NCBI GenBank assembly: GCA_910584045.1
Contig: CAJTYO010000003.1
Location: forward strand, 1 to 64,000
DNA: 64,000 nucleotides
DNA from: an uncultured Oscillospiraceae bacterium
GTDB taxonomy: Bacteria; Bacillota; Clostridia; Oscillospirales; Oscillospiraceae
Direction: 5' to 3'
A model generated the notes under the pieces. That model did no database searches. It worked only from the letters and a program-made list of their open reading frames with translations, and had not been told where the DNA came from. Of the stretch, positions 52,001 through 58,534 are shown piece after piece. Numbering within the stretch: the stretch's first letter is position 1; each line of letters begins with the position of its first letter. A program made the position numbers and the translations under genes.

Positions 52001-54457
52001 CTACTCCTTTTCCCCCTCAATAGCAAGCTCATTTTCCCGCACCGTCAAAACCACTCCCTGTCCGCTGTGGAAACGGCCGGATAGAACTCCCTCGGCTACC
52101 GCGTCCTCCACCTTTCTCCGCAGGCATCGACGAAGGGGCCTCGCCCCGTTGACAGGATCGCAGCTCTCCTCCGCCAGCTTCTCCACAGCGGCCTCATCCG
52201 CCCGGAGGGTAAGCCCCAGAGGCCTCATCCTCCGGGCCGTCTCCCCCAGCATCCGGCGGGCAATCTCCTTCAAGTCCTCCTTGTCCAGCTGGCGGAATAC
52301 GATCGTGTCGTCTATCCGGTTAAGAAACTCCGGACGAAAAGTCCGCTTCAGCTCCTCCGTCACCGCCCGGCGAACCCGGATCTGCCGGGTCTCATCCCGG
52401 TCCTCCTCTCCGGCAAAACCCAGGGGCGGCCCGCCGGTGATCTGCCGGGCTCCCACGTTGCTGGTCATCACCACCACCGCATTACGGAAATCCGCTTTCC
52501 GTCCCTGGCTGTCCGTCAGACAGCCGTCCTCCAGAATCTGGAGCAGCAGATTCCACACCGAACGGTGGGCCTTCTCGATCTCATCGAACAGCACTACCGC
52601 GTAGGGCCGCCGCCGGATCTTCTCCGTCAGCTGCCCCCCCTCCTCGTGGCCCACATAGCCCGGGGGAGAGCCCACCAGGCGGCTGGAGGCGTGAGCCTCT
52701 GCGTACTCCGACATGTCGATGCGGATCAGGGCCTCCTCTTGGCCGAACATGGCCGATGCCAGAGCCCGGCAGAGTTCCGTCTTGCCCACCCCGCTGGGCC
52801 CCAGGAGCAGGAAGCTCCCTGTGGGCCGGTTCGGCTCCTTCAGCCCTACACGGCCTCGGCGGATGGCTCGGGCCATGGCCCGCAGGGCCTCGTCCTGACC
52901 CACCAGTCGCTCCTTCAGCGTCTCCTCCAAATCCAGAAGGCGCTCGCCCTCGTCCTGGGTCAGCCGCTGGACCGGAATACCCGTCCACTCCGCCGCCACC
53001 GCCGCCACATCCTCCTCTGTCACTGCCAACAGCTCATCCGTCCGGTCCTCCGCCCAGCGCTTCTGAGCCGCCCGGAGCTGGGCGGCAAAATTGTCCTCCA
53101 CATCCCGCAGGCGGGCCGCCGTCTCGAAGTCCTGGCCGTTGATGGCCTCCTCCTTCTCCCGTCGAACTGAGGCCAGCCTCTCCTCCAGCTCCCGCAGATC
53201 CGGCGAACGGGTCTCGCTCTCCATACGCACCCGGGAGCACGCCTCGTCCATCAGGTCGATGGCCTTGTCCGGCAGAAAGCGGTCGGGGAGATACCGGCGG
53301 CTGAGCTCCACCGCCGCACGAATCGCCTCGTCGCTGACCGCCAGCTTATGGTGGGCCTCGTACTTGTCCCGCAGGCCTATGAGAATCTCCACCGCCGCCT
53401 CCGGGGAGGGCTCCTCCACTGTCACCGGCTGGAAGCGCCGCTCCAGTGCTGCGTCCTTCTCGATATATTTGCGGTACTCATCCCGGGTGGTGGCCCCGAT
53501 GACCCGGATCTCTGAGCGGCTCAAGGCGGGCTTGAGAATGTTGGCCGCATCCACCGCCCCTTCGGCGCTGCCCGCACCCACGATAGTGTGGAGTTCGTCG
53601 ATGAAGAGGATCACGTTGCCCATGCGGCGTATCTCTGCCAGGGCGTTCTTTACCCGTTCTTCAAACTCCCCCCGGTACTTGGTCCCCGCCAGCATGGCCG
53701 CCAGATCGATAGACAGAATATTCTTCCCCATCAGCTCCTCCGGCACGTCGCCGGCCGCAATCCGCTGGGCCAGCCCCTCCGCCACTGCGGTCTTGCCCAC
53801 CCCGGGCTCTCCCACCAGGACGGGGTTGTTCTTAGTCCGCCGGGACAGGATGCGCACACACCGGGCAATCTCCCGATCCCGGCCCACCACCGGGTCCAGC
53901 TTTCCCTCCCGTGCCAGGGCATTCAGGCTGCGGGTGAACTGCTCCAGGGCCTTGGACCGGGGCGGCTCCTCCCGACGGGGGGCCGCGATGCGGGTAGGGG
54001 CCTCCCGAGGCAGGCGCTGGACCACGCTCATGCGCTGGAGCAGCGCCGCCTGGAGTTTTCGGGGGTCCGCCCCCAGTGCGGACAATACCCGCATGGCCAT
54101 GGTCCCGTTCTCCCGCAGGATACCCAACAGCAGATGCTCTGTTCCCACGTAGCCCCCGCCGGTGCGGCCGGACTCCCCCACGGCGTTCTCGATCACGCGC
54201 TTGGCCCGGGGGGTCAGGCCCTGGGGCGGGGCCAGACCCGCCAGGCCCGTGCCCACGATTTCCACTATGGCCTCCCGGGCCCGATCTCCGGTGACCGACT
54301 GCTCCAGCAGGCAGCGATGGGCCGCACCGCCCTCCTCCCGCAGCAGACCCAGCAGCAGATGCTCGCTGCCCACATAGCTGTGTCCCAACTCCTCCGCAGA
54401 CGCCTGAGCCAGACGCAGGGCGTTCTGTGCGCGGGGGGTAAATCGGTTTTCGTACAT
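52001..54457 (-). CDS. clpC: ClpC-type AAA+ unfoldase
   Basis: An 818-residue HSP100. Two Clp_N repeats (GHSYVGSEHLLLGLL, GGGYVGTEHLLLGIL), AAA-1 with GEPGVGKT, a middle UVR-like segment (INGQDFETAARLRD), AAA-2 with GPSGVGKT, and a C-terminal D2 domain are in the expected order. It unfolds substrates for ClpP. The usual ctsR-mcsA-mcsB genes do not precede it. ATG 54457. Start region lacks a clear promoter by eye. Confidence 0.95.
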   Translation of the reverse strand: MYENRFTPRAQNALRLAQASAEELGHSYVGSEHLLLGLLREEGGAAHRCLLEQSVTGDRAREAIVEIVGTGLAGLAPPQGLTPRAKRVIENAVGESGRTGGGYVGTEHLLLGILRENGTMAMRVLSALGADPRKLQAALLQRMSVVQRLPREAPTRIAAPRREEPPRSKALEQFTRSLNALAREGKLDPVVGRDREIARCVRILSRRTKNNPVLVGEPGVGKTAVAEGLAQRIAAGDVPEELMGKNILSIDLAAMLAGTKYRGEFEERVKNALAEIRRMGNVILFIDELHTIVGAGSAEGAVDAANILKPALSRSEIRVIGATTRDEYRKYIEKDAALERRFQPVTVEEPSPEAAVEILIGLRDKYEAHHKLAVSDEAIRAAVELSRRYLPDRFLPDKAIDLMDEACSRVRMESETRSPDLRELEERLASVRREKEEAINGQDFETAARLRDVEDNFAAQLRAAQKRWAEDRTDELLAVTEEDVAAVAAEWTGIPVQRLTQDEGERLLDLEETLKERLVGQDEALRAMARAIRRGRVGLKEPNRPTGSFLLLGPSGVGKTELCRALASAMFGQEEALIRIDMSEYAEAHASSRLVGSPPGYVGHEEGGQLTEKIRRRPYAVVLFDEIEKAHRSVWNLLLQILEDGCLTDSQGRKADFRNAVVVMTSNVGARQITGGPPLGFAGEEDRDETRQIRVRRAVTEELKRTFRPEFLNRIDDTIVFRQLDKEDLKEIARRMLGETARRMRPLGLTLRADEAAVEKLAEESCDPVNGARPLRRCLRRKVEDAVAEGVLSGRFHSGQGVVLTVRENELAIEGEKE

Positions 54458-54560
54458 GCTCCCGCCATCCTCTCTGTCGATGGTTTTTCCTGTTCAGTAT
54501 TCCCAGTGCGCCAACTTTTACACATTTCCTCCGGGGGAGCGGAATGGACCGTCAATGCAA

Positions 54561-54595
54561 AAAAATCCCAGGTCTGTATTCGACCTGGGATTTTT
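54561..54595 (-). terminator. Terminator after the small membrane protein gene
   Basis: A perfect 14-bp stem (54561-54574 with 54582-54595) with A/T runs at both ends. On the minus strand a run of seven T ends the transcript of the 54705-54875 gene and separates it from clpC. Confidence 0.85.
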
Positions 54596-54704
54596 GCCGG
54601 TTTGGGCGGCGGTCAGGACGGGACTTTTCAGTCCGTTATTCTGACCCCATTCTCCATCCCGTATCCTCTCTGGATACTTTATTATTCTTTTTCTCAAAAG
54701 AACA

Positions 54705-54875
54705 TTAGTACTTCAAAATAAAGTATATGACATAAACCCAGCTTAACAGTCCGTGAAAAATAGCCCACCCAACAGAGCGCCAGGTAGAATAACTAATTAC
54801 CATTGCCAACGCACTGCCAAATGTGATACCCGACTTTACGGTTTTTTCGACAGTTAGTTTTTTATTCTCATCCAT
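54705..54875 (-). CDS. 56-residue membrane protein
   Basis: Translates as MDENKKLTVEKTVKSGITFG, then a hydrophobic region with Trp residues (MVISYSTW, WAIFHGLLSWVYVIYFILKY) to a TAA stop. It has a basic N-terminus and one or two membrane helices. I recall similar short membrane proteins in gut bacteria but no function. Evidence is strong for expression: AGGAGG eight bases before ATG 54875, promoter TTGAAC-17-TATACT and a terminator. The region is more AT-rich than its neighbours, consistent with transfer. Confidence 0.8.
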   Translation of the reverse strand: MDENKKLTVEKTVKSGITFGSALAMVISYSTWRSVGWAIFHGLLSWVYVIYFILKY

Positions 54876-54921
54876 CTATGCATCCTCCTACAACTCTGAT
54901 TTGTCGAATTGACTCGACCCA

Positions 54922-54950
54922 AGTATACCACCAGTCCAAACGGCGTTCAA
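54922..54950 (-). promoter_or_regulatory. Promoter of the 56-residue membrane protein gene
   Basis: On the minus strand TTGAAC (54945-54950) is 17 bases from TATACT (54922-54927). It overlaps a plus-strand promoter-like pair (TTGTCG 54901-54906, TATACC 54924-54929, 17 bases) pointing into the structured RNA candidate. Confidence 0.7.
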
Positions 54951-55268
54951 CCCCTTTTATAGGACCTGCTGGCAGTAGCAAATAATGCCCCGGTATACCC
55001 TGTGCCGCTTGTTGGCGGCTGAAAGCCCCAAGCCCCCGGAGATCGGCGCAGCTACGTCCGACGTACAAGCCGCCGGTTGCATCTGCCGGCCTATGCATAC
55101 CGGGCAGGAAAGGAATGCACGGAGGGGCCGCCCTTCCGCCTGTACCATTCTTCCACAAATGAACCGCAGTCAATGTAGTGTAGAGGCCTGGTGAAACCAC
55201 TGAATACATTGGGTCTCAACAAAAAAGGCCCCCTATGTAGTCTGATTTTCCTACATAGGGGGCCTTTT
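54936..55268 (+). ncRNA. Candidate multi-branched structured RNA
   Basis: No gene fits here, but the sequence folds well. CCCGGTAT (54989-54996) pairs with ATACCGGG (55097-55104) and encloses three arms: 55001-55007 with 55044-55050 (capped by TTGG/GGCT stems at 55012-55031), 55053-55057 with 55061-55065, and 55072-55076 with 55086-55090. A plus-strand promoter-like pair lies just upstream (54901-54929) and a terminator just downstream. I could not assign it to tmRNA, RNase P, 6S, SRP or a riboswitch class. The strand is inferred. Confidence 0.4.
55225..55268. terminator. Strong terminator after rpsR, usable on both strands
   Basis: A long stem (A-run, GGCCCCCTATGTAG pairing with CTACATAGGGGGCC, then TTTT) lies 10 bases after the rpsR stop. 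On the minus strand it ends with CCTTTTTTG. It would also end a plus-strand transcript. Confidence 0.9.
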
Positions 55269-55277
55269 CAACACTTC

Positions 55278-55532
55278 TTACTCGGTCACGTAGGGCAACA
55301 GGGCGATCTGACGGGCACGCTTGATAGCATCGGTCAGCTGACGCTGATGCATAGCGCAGGTACCGGTGGTCCGGCGGGGCAAAATCTTGGAGCGCTCAGA
55401 GATGAAGCGGCGCAGCTTAGCCGCGTCCTTGTAGTCGATATGCTCGCACTTGTCCACGCAGAACTGACAGACCTTTCTCCGCTTCCGGGGAGCGCCGGAG
55501 CGGGCGGGCCGATTTTCACGATCCATAGGCAT
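55278..55532 (-). CDS. rpsR: 30S ribosomal protein S18
   Basis: An 84-residue S18. The C-terminal core is typical ([34 protein letters not shown]). Four Cys are present (CQFCVDKC and TGTC), the zinc-containing form. ATG 55532 is the likely start; GTG 55538, five bases from GGAGG, is also possible. Last gene of rpsF-ssb-rpsR. S18 pairs with S6 on the small subunit platform. Confidence 0.97.
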   Translation of the reverse strand: MPMDRENRPARSGAPRKRRKVCQFCVDKCEHIDYKDAAKLRRFISERSKILPRRTTGTCAMHQRQLTDAIKRARQIALLPYVTE

Positions 55533-55621
55533 GGTCACGTATTCCTCCTTTTTTAGGATAGATCCGCGCCGGCTCGGCGGCACGGTTCGGTTTACTCTTA
55601 ATCACCCTCGCATGGGGGCGC

Positions 55622-56092
55622 TCAGAAGGGCAGATCCCCGTCCTCGTCGTCTCCGATCTCCTTGAAGCCGGAGGGTTCGGCGATCGGGGCGCCATAGCCG
55701 CCCATGGGGGCGGAGACGGGATTGCCATAGGGCGGCGGGGTACCGTAGCTGTCGCCAGAGGCGCCGTCCCGCTTGCTGTCGCCAAAATACACGTTGTCGG
55801 CGACAACCTCGGCAGTGCGGCGGTTGTTGCCGTCCCGGTCCTTCCACTCACGGATCTGCAGACGGCCCTCCGCGACGGCCATGCGGCCCTTCGAGAAATA
55901 CTTGCAGATGAATTCCGCCGTCTGCCGCCAAGCCACCACATCAATAAAATCGGTGTTCTTCTCCCCGGAGTCCCGGTTCTTGAAATCCCGGTCCACCGCC
56001 AGGGTGAAGCTGGTGACGGAGACGCCCGACTGCGTGGCGCGCAGCTCCGGGTCCCGCACCAGGCGGCCCATTACGATAATGCGGTTTAACAT
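55622..56092 (-). CDS. ssb: Single-stranded DNA-binding protein
   Basis: A 156-residue SSB with the OB fold (MLNRIIVMGRLVRDPELRATQ, FIDVVAWRQTAEFICKYFSKG) and a Gly/Pro/Tyr-rich tail ending in the partner-binding tip DGDLPF. It is encoded between rpsF and rpsR, the standard arrangement. ATG 56092. Confidence 0.97.
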   Translation of the reverse strand: MLNRIIVMGRLVRDPELRATQSGVSVTSFTLAVDRDFKNRDSGEKNTDFIDVVAWRQTAEFICKYFSKGRMAVAEGRLQIREWKDRDGNNRRTAEVVADNVYFGDSKRDGASGDSYGTPPPYGNPVSAPMGGYGAPIAEPSGFKEIGDDEDGDLPF

Positions 56093-56106
56093 GCGTGTTT
56101 TCCCCC

Positions 56107-56406
56107 TTAACCCTCGTCCTTGCAGACGATCATGGAGCGCAGGATGCCGTCGGTAATACCCAGCACACGGTCCAGCTCCTTGGGGAAATCGGGGTCGCTG
56201 GTGAAGTTCATCAGTACATAGTGACCTTCCGTCTTGTAGTCGATGGCGTAGGCCAGCTTACGCTTGCCCCACTCCTCGACCTCAACCGCAGAGCTGTGCT
56301 TCTCGGCCAGAGTCTTGAACTTCTCTACGGTGGCGGCAACAGCCTCCTCGCCCAGGGCGGGATCGATAATGTACACGACCTCGTAGCTGCCATTGATTTT
56401 TGCCAT
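56107..56406 (-). CDS. rpsF: 30S ribosomal protein S6
   Basis: A 99-residue S6 with the family pattern YEVVYIIDPALGEEAV and WGKRKLAYAIDYKTEGHYVLMNF. ATG 56406 is chosen with AAAAGGAGGTG upstream. It begins the rpsF-ssb-rpsR operon. Confidence 0.97.
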   Translation of the reverse strand: MAKINGSYEVVYIIDPALGEEAVAATVEKFKTLAEKHSSAVEVEEWGKRKLAYAIDYKTEGHYVLMNFTSDPDFPKELDRVLGITDGILRSMIVCKDEG

Positions 56407-56434
56407 GGTTGCACCTCCTTTTGGACAAATGGCC

Positions 56435-56450
56435 CCCACTCTCCGGTGGG
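56435..56450 (-). promoter_or_regulatory. Possible S6:S18 autoregulatory hairpin in the rpsF leader
   Basis: CCCAC and GTGGG form a stem with loop CGGAGA, placing a CCG at its edge shortly before the rpsF SD. The known S6:S18 leader motif in many bacteria displays CCG near a hairpin. The match is by pattern only. Confidence 0.4.
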
Positions 56451-56486
56451 AGCAAGGATATAGGCCCGCAGATTGCGAGCTTTTCT

Positions 56487-56514
56487 ATTATACCGAATCC
56501 AGGAAAAAAGTCAA
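56487..56514 (-). promoter_or_regulatory. Sigma-A type promoter of rpsF-ssb-rpsR
   Basis: TTGACT (56509-56514) and a perfect TATAAT (56487-56492) on the minus strand, 16 bases apart, about 80 bases before rpsF. Confidence 0.8.
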
Positions 56515-56611
56515 GCTGTTTTTTACCCTTTCTTCTCAAAAATTTTCAAAAAAACACCCGCAAAGGTTTTTTTGTCGAATATTACATCTATGTAACATTC
56601 CGATTTTCCTC

Positions 56612-56640
56612 TTTACAGCCGGAAGAAAATCGAGTATACT
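56612..56640 (+). promoter_or_regulatory. Sigma-A type promoter of ireB
   Basis: TTTACA (56612-56617) and TATACT (56635-56640) are 17 bases apart, 33 bases before the GTG start. Confidence 0.75.
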
Positions 56641-56673
56641 ATGTGGGAATACAAGTAGAAAGGTGGTGCGGGA

Positions 56674-56919
56674 GTGGACGATTATACCCGGAAATTCGAC
56701 TTCGTTATCGATCAGGACGAGGAGATCCATCGAATCATGCTGACCGTATACCAGGCGCTGGAGGAGAAGGGCTACAACCCCATCAACCAAATCGTGGGCT
56801 ACATCCTCTCCGAGGACCCCACCTATATCACCAACCACAATCAGGCCCGTACCCTGATCCGCAAGGTGGATCGGGACGAGCTCCTGCAGATATTGGTCAG
56901 AAATTATCTGGCCGGCTGA
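56674..56919 (+). CDS. IreB-family regulatory phosphoprotein
   Basis: An 81-residue protein of the IreB/YrzL (DUF965) family. The hallmark [28 protein letters not shown] is present, followed by [18 protein letters not shown]. In Enterococcus IreB is phosphorylated by the kinase IreK and affects cephalosporin resistance. GTG 56674 is the start with AAAGGTGG upstream. It is not next to ruvX/yqgF here. Confidence 0.93.
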   Translation: MDDYTRKFDFVIDQDEEIHRIMLTVYQALEEKGYNPINQIVGYILSEDPTYITNHNQARTLIRKVDRDELLQILVRNYLAG

Positions 56920-56938
56920 GACCGGCTGGACATATGGG

Positions 56939-56977
56939 CAGAAGGTCCGCACCGGGTTTTCCGGCGCGGACCTTCTG
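56939..56977. terminator. Terminator between convergent ireB and rsiV-like genes
   Basis: A 12-bp stem (56939-56950 with 56966-56977) with an inner CCGG/CCGG stem. The plus-strand U-tract is weak (TCTTCAT). It lies 20 bases after ireB and 27 bases past the stop of the opposing gene. Confidence 0.65.
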
Positions 56978-57003
56978 TCTTCATAGGGCGGAAATCTTTG
57001 GCG

Positions 57004-57861
57004 CTATGCCAGGGGGAACTCCGGGCATCCGGCGGCCCCGGCGGCAATGGCGTACCGTGGGAAAACTGCAACAGGTACGCCGTCCTCCCGTATATAAAAG
57101 GCCGTGTTCTCATCTACAGAGGTAAAGCCACCCTCCTCCGGGGAAAAGAAGTAGGTAAAGCCCTCCGCGTCCCGGCTCTCCTCGATTTGCCGGAGGATGG
57201 CGGCGGTGCTTATCTCGGCCCACTCCTCACCCAACAGGTCCCGAAGCGTGATGGCGCGATTCTCCGCCAGGTCCAGGTTGTAACAGTACCGCTCCTCCAT
57301 GGAGGCCACCCAGCCCTCCGCCATGGTGACAACAAAGGAGAGACGGGCGTTTGTCTGGCTCTTGATCTCGTAGTCCACGGTCACATCCATCGTCCGGCCG
57401 GCCCACTCCTCCTCGGTGCCGCCGGTAGTGAAGAAGGCGTCCTGGTACTCCTGCCAATCCTGCCGGGCCTTGGCCATGTGCTGGTCCACCTTGGCCTGTA
57501 TGGCGTCGTTGACGGCTTGAGCTATGTCTCCCTCGGCCTCTACAGCCGGGACGGCTACAGAGTAGTCGATGCCGTCCTCCGACTTGTCATAGCTGGCCAC
57601 TGTCAGCACCTGGAACAGTCCGCCCAGGATGGGAACGTTGGCGGCGGCATGGGCAACGGCAGGGGACAGGTTCAGCCCGGCAAGCAATACCGTAAAACAG
57701 GCGGCGGCGCTGACCCAGGATCGAACCGCCCGCCTCCGCCGCAGGGCACAGGCCGCCCGGCCCTGGCGGATGCCCTCCCGGACCCGGCCCTCCAGAGCAT
57801 CGGGGACGGGAACGCTGTCGTAGGCCTTGCGGGCCTCGCTGAAATATTTAAAGCTGTTCAT
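57004..57861 (-). CDS. RsiV-like anti-sigma factor
   Basis: A 285-residue single-pass membrane protein: cytoplasmic N-terminal sigma-binding part (1-45), TM near 47-66, and an extracytoplasmic RsiV/DUF3298-type domain (ITLRDLLGEEWAEIST, FTYFFSPEEGGFTSVDENTAFYIREDGV). Bacillus RsiV binds lysozyme and is then cleaved, releasing SigV. Its start overlaps the sigma gene stop by four bases, confirming the pair. A signal-peptidase type site is suggested by ALNLSPAVAHAAA-like residues after the TM. Confidence 0.85.
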   Translation of the reverse strand: MNSFKYFSEARKAYDSVPVPDALEGRVREGIRQGRAACALRRRRAVRSWVSAAACFTVLLAGLNLSPAVAHAAANVPILGGLFQVLTVASYDKSEDGIDYSVAVPAVEAEGDIAQAVNDAIQAKVDQHMAKARQDWQEYQDAFFTTGGTEEEWAGRTMDVTVDYEIKSQTNARLSFVVTMAEGWVASMEERYCYNLDLAENRAITLRDLLGEEWAEISTAAILRQIEESRDAEGFTYFFSPEEGGFTSVDENTAFYIREDGVPVAVFPRYAIAAGAAGCPEFPLA

Positions 57862-58343
57862 TCGATGTTCTCTCCTTCCATAGAAATCTTGAGTTTCTTC
57901 AGGCCGGCATAAAGTCGGCTTTTCACCGTGCTGACATTATTTCCAGTCACATTGGCAATCTCCCGCAGGGACAGCTCCTCATAAAACCGCAGCTTGATGA
58001 CCGTGCCCACTGCCAGCGGCAGCTGATCAATCCGCTGGGCAAGGCTCTCATCCGCAGGGGGCGGGTCCTCCCGGCCGACCTCCTCCCACTCAGAGAGCGG
58101 CAGCGTGCGCCCCCTCCGGCGCAGCTCGTCCAGACAGACATTCACCAGTATGCGGCAAAACCAGGAGCGGCAGGACGCCGGGTCCCGCAGCGCGCTCCGC
58201 CGCTCCATGGCGCGGCAGACGGCGGTCTGCACCGCATCCATGGCGTCCTCCGGGTGCTTGAGGTAGCTGTAGGCCAGCCGGTAGAACCGGGCCTGGTTTT
58301 CCACGAGATAGCGTTCCAGGGAATTGTCCGTTAAGCTTGACAT
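57858..58343 (-). CDS. ECF sigma factor (SigV-like)
   Basis: A 161-residue ECF sigma factor with region 2 (YRLAYSYLKHPEDAMDAVQTAVCRAM) and region 4 (ELSLREIANVTGNNVSTVKSRLYAGLKKL). ATG 58343 with AAAGGA upstream. It is co-translated with an RsiV-like anti-sigma. Its own promoter resembles the SigV/ECF30 pattern, so it is probably autoregulated. The target genes likely modify the envelope in response to muramidase. Confidence 0.88.
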   Translation of the reverse strand: MSSLTDNSLERYLVENQARFYRLAYSYLKHPEDAMDAVQTAVCRAMERRSALRDPASCRSWFCRILVNVCLDELRRRGRTLPLSEWEEVGREDPPPADESLAQRIDQLPLAVGTVIKLRFYEELSLREIANVTGNNVSTVKSRLYAGLKKLKISMEGENIE

Positions 58344-58412
58344 AGGCAGGCATGTCCTTTCTGGATTCTGGGAAAGCAGCAAGCTTGCTTGCGCGGTTTT
58401 CGACGTCTGCTA

Positions 58413-58440
58413 TATAGACGGACCAGGGCTGGAAAAAGTT
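58413..58440 (-). promoter_or_regulatory. Probable autoregulated ECF promoter of the SigV-like operon
   Basis: On the minus strand AAACTTTTT (AAC at 58438-58440) is followed after 17 bases by CGTCTATA (58413-58420). This agrees with the AAC / CGTC spacing of SigV-like ECF promoters. It lies about 70 bases before the start codon. Confidence 0.65.
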
Positions 58441-58477
58441 TGTGCCGGCGGATAAATTTTGCTCATCCCGCAAAAAA

Positions 58478-58512
58478 CCCCGACAGAGCGGGATTTTTCC
58501 ACTCCGTCGGGG
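58478..58512 (-). terminator. Terminator after the DNA methyltransferase gene
   Basis: CCCCGACAGAG (58478-58488) pairs with CTCCGTCGGGG (58502-58512) with one wobble, followed on the minus strand by TTTTTT. It ends the second ECF operon. Confidence 0.88.
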
Positions 58513-58534
58513 CTCCAAGCTCCTGAAATATTCA

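Noticed and set aside
54868..55209. A 113-residue minus-strand open frame
   Set aside because: It runs over the promoter and start of the 56-residue gene, has no SD and no family resemblance; the region is better explained as RNA structure.
54936..55268. tmRNA, RNase P, SRP or 6S RNA
   Set aside because: Diagnostic sequences such as the tRNA-like end, the RNase P core and the SRP tetraloop arm are absent; the branched fold does not look like the 6S rod.
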